A stretch of 64,000 nt of DNA from Exaiptasia diaphana (taxonomy: Eukaryota > Cnidaria > Anthozoa > Actiniaria > Aiptasiidae), in assembly GCF_001417965.1 (NCBI RefSeq), contig NW_018388169.1, forward strand, positions 331,997 through 395,996. Reading direction: 5' to 3'. Position numbers and translations under genes: made by a program. The notes below the pieces were generated by a model. It saw only the letters and a program-made list of their open reading frames with translations, made no database searches and was not told the DNA's origin. Position 1 is the first letter of the stretch. Each line of letters begins with the position of its first letter. Positions 13,001 to 21,600 of this stretch are shown here, piece by piece.

Positions 13001-13788
13001 AGACTTACCTTAAAATGCGCGCATGACAAATCGCATTTGTTTCAATTCGAGCCGGGGTGGATTAAATACAGTATACAACTTGACTTGAAATTGTTGACTC
13101 GTGATCAGTCATGTGACTTCGGGAAAGCAATAGCCGACTTTGGATCAGTGACCATGCACGAAAGAATTGCAGACGAGGCTCCAGGGAAATAAAAGAATAA
13201 ATCAAGATTATCCATTGTTTTCCCGGAGCCTCGTGTGCGTTCTTTTGTACATAGTCATCGAACCAAAATATCTAAAGTTGACTATTCATATACTCCAGTA
13301 CGTGCTGTAACATAGCTTGTTTTTCTCGTTAGCTTTGGCGAGCAATCCGACTCATAGTCGATACTGGACTTCATTACAAGGGAATGACTAGAGCCGAGGC
13401 CCTCAAGCTTTTAGATGAGAAGGCATGGGACGGGACAGACTTAGCAGAAAAGGAGATCACTCGTTACCAAAGCAACCCAGGCCAGGCAACAGCTTACATG
13501 ATTGGGCAAATCGATATTAAGAATGCAAGAAAGAAAGCTACGGATGTATTAGGCAAAGACTTTGACCTCAGGGACTTTCATTATCAGGTTCTTTCTCAAG
13601 GTTCTTCGCCTCTTGGCTATTTATCCGACCATGTTCAGAGATATATAGAATGTAAGAAAGACACTTCAAAGGAAGGTTGCAAAATGATATTAGAACCTGT
13701 AAAGAAAAAGTCAAAATCTGACCAAGGACTGGCCAAGAAGAGGAAGTATCCACTTCCATTACGGCCTCGTAAAGTACATTATATTTAG
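1039..13788 (+). CDS. Membrane-anchored DUF885-family protein (putative zinc metallopeptidase fold)
   Basis: Seven exons: 1039-1858, 4396-4564, 4803-5064, 10243-10467, 11193-11447, 12329-12514 and 13333-13788. All have GT-AG introns and matching phases, giving 2373 nt and 790 aa. The start at 1039 is chosen because a short basic cytoplasmic tail and one strong transmembrane helix (about residues 33-56) follow, as in a type II membrane protein. The rest would be extracellular or lumenal. The DUF885 region shows HEARPGHHLQ at about residues 568-577 and FTEGWALYAE at about 606-614. These are the conserved HExxPGHHxQ-like and downstream Glu motifs expected for a gluzincin-like zinc site. The C-terminal part has the family's ATAYMIGQ segment. 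The substrate is unknown. Catalysis is inferred from the motifs, not shown. Intron 3 (5065-10242) is unusually long and contains a battenin-like copy. The last 30 residues are Lys/Arg-rich. Confidence 0.88.
1859..4395 (+). other. Intron 1 of the DUF885 gene
   Basis: AT-rich intron sequence without a recognisable gene. Its one marked feature is the TTG-rich low-complexity run listed separately. The 5' splice site reads GTGAGT, and the acceptor follows a short T-rich tract just before 4396. Confidence 0.6.
3396..3595 (+). repeat. TTG/GTT-rich low-complexity tract
   Basis: Interrupted TTG and TGT triplet runs span this stretch. They create apparent poly-Leu frames on one strand and poly-Gln/His frames on the other. 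These frames have no start context or homology and are not treated as genes. Confidence 0.85.
5088..5270 (+). repeat. Minisatellite, 23-bp unit, about 8 copies
   Basis: The unit GTGGATGAAATTAAGTGAAA plus three further A's recurs at 5088, 5110, 5133, 5156, 5179, 5202, 5225 and 5248, with almost no divergence after the first copy. It begins only 24 bp after the exon 3 donor of the DUF885 gene. Confidence 0.95.
5279..5460 (+). repeat. Tandem duplication of a roughly 84-bp GGAT/GAAT-rich unit
   Basis: Two adjacent copies share GGTTGGATGGGAGAACGAAT and ATTAATGAACAACGAATGGA. The first starts near 5286 and the second near 5371. A third, partial GCTGGATGGGAGGTTG follows. The tract lies directly after the 23-bp minisatellite. 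Confidence 0.85.
5470..5700. repeat. Interspersed repeat (CGCGCGCTCTGATTGGCTG family)
   Basis: The element begins with a CGCGCGCTCTGATTGGCTGA motif. It holds two related copies of CCGTGTTTAyATCAGAGGA followed by GGACAGAAACACG. A related head, CGCGCGCTCTCATTGGCTGA, recurs at about 11491, just before another MITE. It looks like a non-coding interspersed element; I cannot assign a superfamily. Confidence 0.55.
6340..8116 (+). pseudogene. CLN3/battenin-like copy nested in an intron, with disabling changes
   Basis: Two exons are visible, about 6340-6829 and 7263-8116. They are joined by a GT-AG intron in matching phase (G|GG). Conceptual translation matches the battenin family: an N-terminal WFWFMGALPTINN segment, then VPDIFSQAVV, a GFANGLGTITSVKLLGFY segment corresponding to CLN3's SGLGEVTFLSLTAFY, and a C-terminal half with HYQYYQFVTDGGRMLG and TFGVTKGCLSVHCF. 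Several membrane helices are evident. CLN3 is a lysosomal multipass protein mutated in juvenile neuronal ceroid lipofuscinosis. Three lesions appear: a frame change near 6480, an in-frame TAG at 6517 and another at 6823, where the family has an aromatic residue. The first coding exon was not found. It is therefore called a pseudogene or relic, although sequencing error cannot be excluded. It has the same strand as its host, the DUF885 gene. Confidence 0.7.
6889..6952. repeat. Short hairpin element inside the battenin-like intron
   Basis: AGTTACCGAGAACTGAGGCA and TGCCTCCGTTTTCGGTAACT form inverted arms around a loop of roughly 25 bp. This looks like a degraded MITE end pair. Confidence 0.6.
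8331..8399 (+). repeat. Second partial copy of the battenin-like 3' end
   Basis: About 69 bp starting GCGAACATCGATTGTTGTTG repeat the sequence at 8022-8090 with a handful of substitutions. The copies are about 309 bp apart in direct orientation, so part of the relic's 3' end was duplicated locally. Confidence 0.85.
8400..9156. other. Remainder of DUF885 intron 3; no gene recognised
   Basis: AT-rich intron sequence. It includes a stretch near 8475-8525 (TTCGCTACGCTCACTCTCC, then GCGACCATGTAATATCC) that recalls MITE fragments seen at 28570-28695 and near 32160. No coding signal was found. Confidence 0.5.
9157..9499. mobile_element. MITE, AATACTCCAGTTTCGA family, copy 1
   Basis: The left end reads AATACTCCAGTTTCGAGTTC and the right end GAATTCGAAACTGGAGTATT, which form terminal inverted repeats. 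The inversion continues inward: AGCGAATAACCGCTG against CAGCGGTTATTCGCT, and GCACGAGAAAATG against CATTTTCTCGTGC. It has no coding capacity. A few Ns lie near 9441-9450. Three related elements lie at 12720, 32039 and 60135. Confidence 0.85.
9861..10185 (+). repeat. Two-copy tandem repeat, unit about 160 bp
   Basis: The block CCCTCGATTCAGCTACTCCA through GAACGGTTTCGCATCTC is repeated immediately at about 10022 with few differences. It contains TATAGATAATATATTAATAC and CACGGATGGGGG. It ends about 55 bp before exon 4 of the DUF885 gene. Confidence 0.9.
10486..10800. mobile_element. Non-autonomous DNA transposon, CAGGGGCGT ends
   Basis: The ends read CAGGGGCGTATCCAGGAGGG and, inverted, AAACGCCCCTG. 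The insertion is flanked by a direct repeat TATGAT on both sides. The GC-rich termini and AT-rich middle are typical of hAT-like MITEs, but the visible 6-bp duplication is shorter than the 8 bp usual for hAT. It begins 18 bp after the exon 4 donor of the DUF885 gene. Confidence 0.75.
10852..11009. mobile_element. Palindromic MITE with 18-bp perfect inverted ends
   Basis: TATAGCGATACTCAATGT at 10852-10869 is the exact reverse complement of ACATTGAGTATCGCTATA at 10992-11009. An inner pair, CCAACAGCCAATCA and TGGTTGGCACATG, partly pairs too. No coding capacity is seen. Confidence 0.75.
11514..11726. mobile_element. MITE with about 40-bp terminal inverted repeats
   Basis: The left end GGCTGATTTACACGGCACGA pairs with a right end whose reverse complement is GGCTGCTTTACACGGTACGA. 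Pairing continues through TCTCGTGCGACTTGTAG. CTACGACTTGTAGTA motifs recur inside. It resembles the element at 45399-45592 in its GG(C/A)CTGnTTTACAC ends. Confidence 0.85.
12720..12898. mobile_element. MITE, AATACTCCAGTTTCGA family, copy 2 (short, degraded)
   Basis: The left end CAATTCTCAAGTTTCGAATTC and the right end TCTCGAAACTGGAGTATT match the family termini. The interior GAATAAAAGAATGTATTACATG recalls the interior of copy 3. It lies in the last intron of the DUF885 gene. Confidence 0.7.
13136..13290. mobile_element. Imperfect palindromic element
   Basis: GAAAGAATTGCAGACGAGGC on the left matches the reverse complement of GCCTCGTGTGCGTTCTTTTG on the right. Weaker pairing extends outward (GACTTTGGATCAGTGACCAT against its counterpart near 13250-13285). 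It ends about 40 bp before the acceptor of the last DUF885 exon. Confidence 0.7.
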
Positions 13789-13900
13789 GAGTTATTTTCG
13801 GAGTTTGGAATTTGATGGAATTTTGCACTACACACCGCACTAAGACCCAGGCACTTTAGATACTTCTTTCTCTCGTTCTTTTATGCTCTTAAGCATCTTG

Positions 13901-14612
13901 AGCAGCAAAGCATGATAGTAGTTATGGTCCGTACTTAGTAGTTAGCAGGGTCTTAATGGGGGGTCTCAATGTCGGTAGTCAGTTAAAATTTCAAGCATTT
14001 GTCGCTAGTCAGTTAAAATTCTAGGCATTTGTCGGTAGTCGGTTATTTAAAAAAAGTTGATAAACATTAAGTTTAAATGCATCTAAAACGGTCCTTTATA
14101 CAAACAGAATTCTTTCTAAAATGCCAAAAATTGAATCCTTGAGTATTGATTGGTCAATTGGATGCCCGGCCCTCAAAGCTTTAGAGTGGCTTATCTCAAC
14201 TTCAAGAAGCCAATCCGAAGAAAAATTTATTTTTTCCGCGGAAAATTTCGAATGTAGTTGCTTGAAAAATAAAAAAAGCTTGTATTCACGGAGCTAACAT
14301 CTTTGAATATTGGAAAATGTCGCCAGTCAGTAAATTTGTTAATGTCGGTAGTCAGCAAATTTGGTTCAAATTTGTCGCTAGTCAGTAGTTATTTTGTCCA
14401 TTTGTCGCTAGTCGATTAACCTCATTCAGACCCTGAGTTAGTAGTTGTAGTCCGTTTAAACAGGCCTTCTGAAATGTTTTTGCTGTATCTCAGCCAAAGT
14501 AGATGTTGTTTTCCTGTTTCTAAAAATAAAGCGTAAAATAGGTTTTTGAAGAGGTATTTTAGGGTCTAGAATAAGTTTGAGGATTACAACTACCATCATG
14601 CTTTGCTGCACA
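13901..14612. mobile_element. Outer MITE carrying a nested insertion
   Basis: GCAGCAAAGCATGATAGTAG near 13901 is mirrored by CTACCATCATGCTTTGCTGC near 14590-14612. A second transposon (13946-14435) has inserted inside it and interrupts a GTAGTTGTAGTCCG stretch. The outer element is therefore older. Confidence 0.75.
13946..14435. mobile_element. hAT-like non-autonomous element with subterminal repeats
   Basis: The termini are CAGGGTCTTAATGGGG and, inverted, CAGGGTCTGAATGAGG. They are flanked by a direct AGTTAG repeat. The motif TTTGTCG(C/G)TAGTC occurs several times near both ends (13970-14045 and 14320-14415), as transposase-binding subterminal repeats do. There is no transposase frame. Confidence 0.8.
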
Positions 14613-15370
14613 AAATGGCGTCGCTTCACATTGACTATTGCGAAAGTGTTGTCCTAAAGAAATAAACATTTTAGAGCATTTATACTTTAGCACAAAAGGA
14701 TACATTAACAACACAAAGGCAAGTGTTCCGCAAAAGTGTATTTTTGTCTATTAGATTTATATTCCTATTGAAATAAAGTTAGAACGTTCTCTATGACAAA
14801 GTTTTTGTAAGTACGTGTATATGATAAACGTGGTTTTAAGTCTAAGAACAAACTAGAACAAGAAATCGAAGTCTTACATCTGAAAAGCATGCGTTTTTAT
14901 CAAAAAAAATTGCAATACAAACGATGTAGAAACTCACTAATGAGATCGGCATCATAAACCAACGCGAATTTAATTACAAGATCTCTCAGACATGATGTCC
15001 ACAGAATACGTAAATTCGTTTACTGAAACAAACGTTCTCTCCTTGAAACATTCAATTTGTAGTTTTCTCCAGCCGACTCCTTTTGTTTCAGTTCAAAGAC
15101 AATTAAAAGCACCTTTTTGATCTCTTTATTCCTTCAAAACAATTAATTTCTTTTGCTTAAAGTGTGTTTTATCTAGTTCTAAAACTCATGAATTATTCAT
15201 TAGACATTCTTCCAATGACCATTGAACTATGGCTCACATGAGAGGATCTATAACTCAAGTTATAAATACTGATTAATTAAACATGAGTTTTATAACTAAC
15301 CGGTTCAGTTAGTTCAAAAACTCATTAATTATTCATGAGGTATTCAGCCAATCCCTGATTGTAATTTGTA
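14613..15370. other. Intergenic stretch with short CTCATGAATTATTCATGAG-type repeats
   Basis: No gene is visible. Between about 15180 and 15345, the motif AACTCATGAATTATTCATTAG and related forms (ATGAGTTTTATAACTAACC, CTCATTAATTATTCATGAGG) recur in both orientations. This suggests a small palindromic element cut off by the assembly gap. Confidence 0.5.
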
Positions 15371-15854
15371 NNNNNNNNNNNNNNNNNNNNNNNNNNNNNN
15401 NNNNNNNNNNNNNNNNNNNNNNNNNNNNNNNNNNNNNNNNNNNNNNNNNNNNNNNNNNNNNNNNNNNNNNNNNNNNNNNNNNNNNNNNNNNNNNNNNNNN
15501 NNNNNNNNNNNNNNNNNNNNNNNNNNNNNNNNNNNNNNNNNNNNNNNNNNNNNNNNNNNNNNNNNNNNNNNNNNNNNNNNNNNNNNNNNNNNNNNNNNNN
15601 NNNNNNNNNNNNNNNNNNNNNNNNNNNNNNNNNNNNNNNNNNNNNNNNNNNNNNNNNNNNNNNNNNNNNNNNNNNNNNNNNNNNNNNNNNNNNNNNNNNN
15701 NNNNNNNNNNNNNNNNNNNNNNNNNNNNNNNNNNNNNNNNNNNNNNNNNNNNNNNNNNNNNNNNNNNNNNNNNNNNNNNNNNNNNNNNNNNNNNNNNNNN
15801 NNNNNNNNNNNNNNNNNNNNNNNNNNNNNNNNNNNNNNNNNNNNNNNNNNNNNN
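15371..15854. other. Assembly gap (run of N)
   Basis: 484 undetermined bases. The 54-bp satellite abuts the right edge, so the gap probably hides more copies of that array. Confidence 0.95.
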
Positions 15855-16340
15855 TCATTTTGAACGATTTTGGTGGGCTATAGCCCATGCTTTTTGATCA
15901 AAAATGGGTCAATTTTAACGATTTTGGTGGGCTATAGCTCATGCCTTTTGATCAAAAATAGGTCATTTTGAACGATTTTGGTGGGCTATAGCCCGTGCTT
16001 TTTGATCAAAAATGGATCATTTTGAACGATTTTGGTGGGCTATAGCCCATGCTTTTTGATCAAAAATGAGTCATTTTGAACGATTTTGGTGGGTTATAGC
16101 CCATGCTTTTTGATTAAAAATGGGTCATTTTGAACGATTTTGGTGGGCTATAGCCCATGCTTTTTGATCAAAAATGGGTCACTTTGAACGATTTTGGTGG
16201 GCTATAGCCAATGCTTTTTAATCAAAAATGGTCAGTTTCAACTATTTTGGTGGGATATAGCCCATGCTTTTTGATCAAAAAAGGGTCACTTTTAACGATT
16301 TTGGCGGGCTATAGCCCATGCTTTTTGATCAAAAATGGGA
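15855..16340 (+). repeat. Satellite array, 54-bp unit, about 9 copies
   Basis: The unit contains TCATTTTGAACGATTTTGGT, then GGGCTATAGCCCATGC, then TTTTTGATCAAAAATGGG. The copies are very similar and in one orientation. Each unit carries two perfect dyads, GGGCTATAGCCC and TTTTTGATCAAAAA. The array starts at the assembly gap and ends near 16340. Confidence 0.95.
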
Positions 16341-16689
16341 TTATCAAAAAGTTTTTCGCATGCGTCATAATCTCTACCAGACATCTTATTTATTGCCACA
16401 GGGATCCCAAATACTTGAAATTAACTTTTTTTTCGTTATTTTTGTTTGTGAATTTTGATTTTTAACAACATTCTTTGAAAGTTTCAATGGATATAAATCT
16501 TGTAAGAGAACGCATTTTATGTTAAAAAATTCAAAAAAGGGGAAGACTTTTTTTTAATTTTGAAGCTAAAAGTTACCGTAAACGGCGCCTGAAAGTAAAA
16601 GCAAAACAAATGAAATCATGTTTAAATGTTTTTTACTTTTTCATTTTTTTTGTTTACATACACGTCGTCTTGTAAGCAAAGGAAACTAA
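16341..16689. other. Intergenic, no gene recognised
   Basis: AT-rich sequence between the satellite and the LINE fragment. No coding or repeat signal stands out. Confidence 0.5.
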
Positions 16690-17145
16690 TGTCAACAACA
16701 ACAACAGTTTATATTTATTAAATCACGCTGATTACAATGAAGTCAGTCCTCGCAGTTATATATAGTCTAGGACTATTCGAGGCGAGGGCGATAAGGGAGA
16801 AAACTAATAGAAAATTTTCAAAAATTGACAGTTAGGCTACATAACAGTTTTACAAGGATAAAAAAAGAGAAAAAAAGAGATACGAGGAAGAGTACGTAAT
16901 ATTAGGAAATTATTAAATAACTATTACGATAATTATAAAATGTTGACAAAGGTGTTCCTTAGTATGAAGCTTTTAGCTCGTTAATAATCTGATCGATATC
17001 TAAAATATCGTCTGCTTTTTCGAAAATCTCGAGAGAGATGCTCCTAATCAATGTCTTCAATTTGAACTTATTCAGACTTTTAATAAAAGCAAGGAGACTA
17101 TTCCAGATTTTAGCGCCCATAAAACGAAAATATTTCGGTTACATT
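16690..17145 (-). mobile_element. 5'-truncated non-LTR retrotransposon (LINE) 3' end
   Basis: On the minus strand the reading frame contains FRFMGAKIWNSL, then EKADDILDIDQIINELKASY and a stop near 16969. The GAKIWNSL motif is typical of the region just after the reverse transcriptase in jockey/CR1/RTE-like LINE proteins (usually GPKLWNSLP). About 280 bp of 3' untranslated tail follow, ending in an ACAACAACAACA-type repeat near 16695. An in-frame stop upstream of FRFMG and the missing 5' part mark it as a dead, truncated copy. Confidence 0.7.
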
Positions 17146-17531
17146 TGCATTCTATTTTACCTGGTAGCACTAGTCATAGGCAGTTCTATACTACTTATTT
17201 TTTCTTATCATAGTATTTGTTAATATAATGATGTTTTGAGTACTCTGCGAAAAGAGGATTGTTTCCACGCACTTGTACGTAGAAAAAGATTAAAGTCAGT
17301 CACGCGGACTGATCACATGGTTTACCTTTTAGATTTTGGAGTTTTTGCAACAAGAAAAAAAAAGCCGTCCTGTTTCAATGTTTTTCCTTCCCTTGGTTGA
17401 AGGGGATGAAACAATCCTTTCTCGCAGGGTATTATTTCAGTTGCTTCTGCTTCTGCTTCTTTCTAATAGTTCTAATTTACTAACATTAATTTACTAGCAG
17501 TTTCACTCAATGTGCATCGTTATCAAGGCTT

Positions 17532-18596
17532 TTAGATGTCTTCAACCTTCAATATATCTGTCGATCTTTCGTTTTGGTGTAGAGGACGGGTACCGTTTGT
17601 TGATCTTCCTCGCCTTTGATTCCCACTACTTTCATCCGTCAACTGGAACTCCCTTACGGTAGGACAGTCACAGCATACAAAGCATTGTGTAACGATATCC
17701 AGTGCAGCTCGTCTGAGAGCACGGTTTGTCTTCAACATGATAATAGGATTGATTATTGCGTTCACGTAGATGGCAAATTGGAACCAATATCTCCCAAAAT
17801 ACACATAGTTTTGGCCGTTGAAAATAATAAGAGCAACAGACGACAAAAAGGGAATATAGCACACAGCTAACCCAAGCACGATGTAGAACACAACAATGGC
17901 AACAGATCGTTCAAGGACCATTTGTCTAAGTTGTGACGAGCTCATGTCAGAAGTACGGGCTCGTTGATGCCTGACTCCATAGTAGATGATTATCTGTAGA
18001 AGGGTAACCACGACAGTTGTGCTTCCAAACAGCACAACCATTAACGATGAGAGATCCGTGAGCGAGAGAAAAGGCGCAGAGCTGCTCACTCCAATGCTTG
18101 TGATCCATACTACAGCTACAAAACCAAACACTCTCTTCCTTGTCAAGACCCTACGGTAGAAATGAGGCTTGTGAATGGCAAAACAGCGGTCGATTGATAT
18201 CATGATCATGCTCAATAGACCGATTGAACGTCCGCAAAACACAAAGAACAGCAAGACCAAACCCAACAATGACCGGTAACATAGATCATCTTTGGTCAGC
18301 AGAAGTAATGATTCACAAATTTGCAATGTTTCAGCGAACGATACGAAGACAATGTCCTTCATGTTCAGGCTACAAAGGAGGAGAGACGAAGGAGATCGAA
18401 GTCCAATGTGTTTACGTACAGTCAGAAGTATAAGAGAGTTTGCGAAGACGGACAACAGAACGCACAGTGTATTCAGAGGAGCAAGGATGGAGTGGGTGGT
18501 GTTAAAGTACTGGTACTGAAACTCAATGGAAAACTGAGGATGGAAACAGCGAAAGCTGGGATTTTTCATTGTTGTGTTTGAAATGTTGCTCGCCAT
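17532..18596 (-). CDS. Rhodopsin-class (class A) G protein-coupled receptor, orphan
   Basis: A single coding exon of 354 aa with seven hydrophobic helices. The start at 18596 is preferred because a T-rich acceptor (ending at 18610) lies 13 nt upstream, which implies an intron in the 5' UTR. A longer in-frame start at 18656 lies beyond that acceptor. The N-terminus has glycosylation sequons (NISN, NTTM, NTTH). TM1 has FANSLILL, TM2 has SLNMKD and TM3 ends SIDRCFAIHKP. TM6 has AVCYIPF where CWxP is usual. TM7 has NAIINPIIML where NPxxY is usual. So the activation motifs are recognisable but divergent: DRC for DRY and NPIIM for NPxxY. The C-tail has clustered Cys (CFVCCDC) that could be palmitoylated. 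The ligand cannot be predicted. Such mostly single-exon receptors are expanded in anthozoans. Confidence 0.9.
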   Translation of the reverse strand: MASNISNTTMKNPSFRCFHPQFSIEFQYQYFNTTHSILAPLNTLCVLLSVFANSLILLTVRKHIGLRSPSSLLLCSLNMKDIVFVSFAETLQICESLLLLTKDDLCYRSLLGLVLLFFVFCGRSIGLLSMIMISIDRCFAIHKPHFYRRVLTRKRVFGFVAVVWITSIGVSSSAPFLSLTDLSSLMVVLFGSTTVVVTLLQIIIYYGVRHQRARTSDMSSSQLRQMVLERSVAIVVFYIVLGLAVCYIPFLSSVALIIFNGQNYVYFGRYWFQFAIYVNAIINPIIMLKTNRALRRAALDIVTQCFVCCDCPTVREFQLTDESSGNQRRGRSTNGTRPLHQNERSTDILKVEDI

Positions 18597-18611
18597 TGTT
18601 GTATTAAACCT

Positions 18612-21600
18612 AAAAATGAAAAAAATACTGATAATTGCAATTCCTACAATATCCAATGTGAAACAGACATTTTGATTAAAATATCTGACTTACAATTTTT
18701 ATGTCACCAACTTTTACTTTGAATATAAGCCTTTTTATCCAGCAATCTAAACTCTCAATACGGTCTATTATTCTGCTTTTAATTAAAATTATAATTAAAA
18801 TTATATTTAACTAAAACCAATAGAATTGCTAATATTTTTTTTACACTTTTCGGTGAATTTCACTCGCTGAAATAACAAGCCTTTTGACATACAATGCGCT
18901 GACACCATCATGTTCTTCTCGTGGGCTCAGCTGACGGAAAGCAGTGATCTTCGCTCGAAGTTTTTCAATTGGCAAAAATTTTAAAGTAAAAACGTGGTAA
19001 AAACAAAAAAAAATTTCTCTTTTATTTTGGTAACACACTCTTGACGTCATTTAGGCATTTAGAGTATGTCAATCGAGGATATACAACTCAAAATCGTGTG
19101 TAATTTAATAAATTGATTTATCGTCTTTGACTGAGTATTATCAATTCTAAATATCTGCCCGCTGTTTCCTTTAAGTTGTTTAAGGTGTGTTATTGTAATA
19201 TTTCGATGACTATGACGAATGTTCGAAAGAAAACAAAACAAAATATACTTGTATAAATATCCTCGACACGTACACTCGATACAAAAAATATTGTTCAATA
19301 ATATTTACGACACTTCACTTCACGCATATATATTTCCATTTCATTCTGTATAACATTGAGTTAGATTATGAAAATAGCGACCAAAAGCCTTTCCTTCTTC
19401 AAAATAAAAAGCATATTTCTTTATGTATCAATGACAGCTTGCACGTACAGATCACGTGACCACATCTCTCCTAAACTAAGATTCTACCAACAAAATCAAT
19501 ATAAAATGAAAAAAGCATCTCAAAACTGGTAAAAGTGCAGAGTCTTATGTTTGTGAATATATGAGGCAAGAAAAAGCGAAACTTATAGTCCAAAGTTCTT
19601 CTTCTAAAAGAATCAAACTGGAAATTGGCTGACGTTTGAGCACCCCGTACGTCACACTAATGTTTTATGTTTTATCGCAAGATACGAAAAGAAAGACTCT
19701 CACCTAACAATTGTTTCAATAACCTCTCTTCCAGAACATCGTGTAAGATGGCACTTCGCGCTTTCAGTTCATCTAAGGAGATCTTCTACCTTGTCTTTTT
19801 CAATGTTCTTCTTGAGTTATGGAAGTTGTCAACAATCCCACACCGCTTTGAAAAACTCCCCTAAAAGGACCGCCAATTTATTTATAATAAACACTTACTC
19901 AAGGGCAAGGAAATCTTCTTCTTCACAATAGCAAAAGCATACATTTTAAGATAAAATATTCGCCCCATATACCTAAACAAATCCCAAAATGTTATCCCAA
20001 CAATATATATTTTTTTGCATTCAACTTCCTTGTTCAGCGTATTATCAATTTAAGTGTCTTCAGGGTTATCCGGTGCACTTTGAGATTGACAATATAAACT
20101 CAAAGAAACCTGAAACAACGTCGATGTAGGCGTTAATAATAAAATGATTGTTTTCGATAACACTAGGAAGTTCATTGATAAGTGGAGTCACGGATTTTTC
20201 ATCATTGAATTTTTTTTAAATGAACTTTCAAAGTTATTTTATTTATTTATTTTTTTAAATTCTCAATGCATTGATTCAAAGTAGATTTCACACAGTTGTA
20301 GAATTTTACTCGATTTGTTGGATTTTTGCAAGCGGGCCTAGGAAATTGCTTTGTAGCTGTTGTTTAGCTACTATGATTTTGTTTGGAATAAAATTTAAAA
20401 TTCAATTCCAATATTTAATGTAATCATTCTCAGGAAGCGTACAAAAAGGATATAATATCGAAACTTGTCAAACTTGCTCTTGGGCAGTTTTTTTTTCAAA
20501 TTTCCTGATCGCTTTAAATAAAGATTCATTGATTGTGCATATCTATTTAAGTCATTAAACAAACTGACCTACATTCGTTGTAGTTCACCTATTGTAAAAT
20601 ATTATCAATGTATGGGATGACTGGATAGGAAAAAGGAGTATTTTAGATATACTATTTTTGCAATTAGCGAGTGACCGCTTTTACATAGTGGACAAAACAC
20701 TCTCTCGGATAACAGCTTTTAAGCAAAGCATATTTAGCATTTAGTTTCTTTTTCTAGGCTAAAAAAGAAACAAAAAAATAAAAAAATAAATATTTTATTT
20801 TTTTGGAAAACGTACCTATCAAAGCCGACGGTCGAGTCTGTCATGGGTTTTTGATAACTGGCGAATATGTAAAAAGAGATAAGCTTGACGCACTTTTGAA
20901 AATAGTGTCTTATAAAGATAAGATCAAACATAGCACTAGCCTGATAATCTTCAGTTTTGTCAACATTAAAAATCATATTATTTTTGTACATATATACCTA
21001 TTTTTTATAAACTTACCTTTTTAATATTCGAGGAGTTTACTGAGAGAGATTTGCAAAACCTCTTTGATTTAATTCTTTATCAATCTTGCTTCCAAACTTA
21101 GCTAGGAGAGATTGTCTTCATAAAGAAGTTAAACAAGTTTTAATGTGCTATGCACAACACACTGACCAATGATAAGTATGATTTAGCGGATGCAAGTCAA
21201 GAGACCGACGTCAAGATTTTGTTGCGCATTTAAAATTCAAATTAGAATCGAGTGGTGAAAATCCAAAGTGTTCTCTGACTGGAGGTGTGAATTTAACAAA
21301 ATAAAGCTGATCACATATATAAAATTCTCATTAATCTCAATGCTTAGTCATTTACCACTGTAGATTTAAGGGATTTTGTATTATATTGTCGACGTGAAAC
21401 GAAATTTCAAAATTTCAGCGTGTATCAGATTTCTCGCAAGGATATAAATTGTTGCGGAATAGCAAGCAGGGACATCTCTCTTTTTTCATTGCAAAAACCC
21501 GAAATTGAACCAGTAAAGCCAGTTTCTTACAAAACCTTGATATAGATGATATCGAGTGGCTGACATTCAATAGAATTTAAACGAACGACATATTCAAAGC

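Noticed and set aside
15855-16340. Regular repeats as a possible CRISPR array
   Set aside because: The units are contiguous with no unique spacers, and the genome is eukaryotic. This is a satellite.
18597-18656. 20-residue N-terminal extension of the receptor
   Set aside because: A good 3' splice site lies between this ATG and the chosen start, so the extension is probably intronic.
18841-19050. 69-codon minus-strand frame near the receptor
   Set aside because: It shows no homology and no exon signals. The GC-richer block looks like an interspersed repeat.
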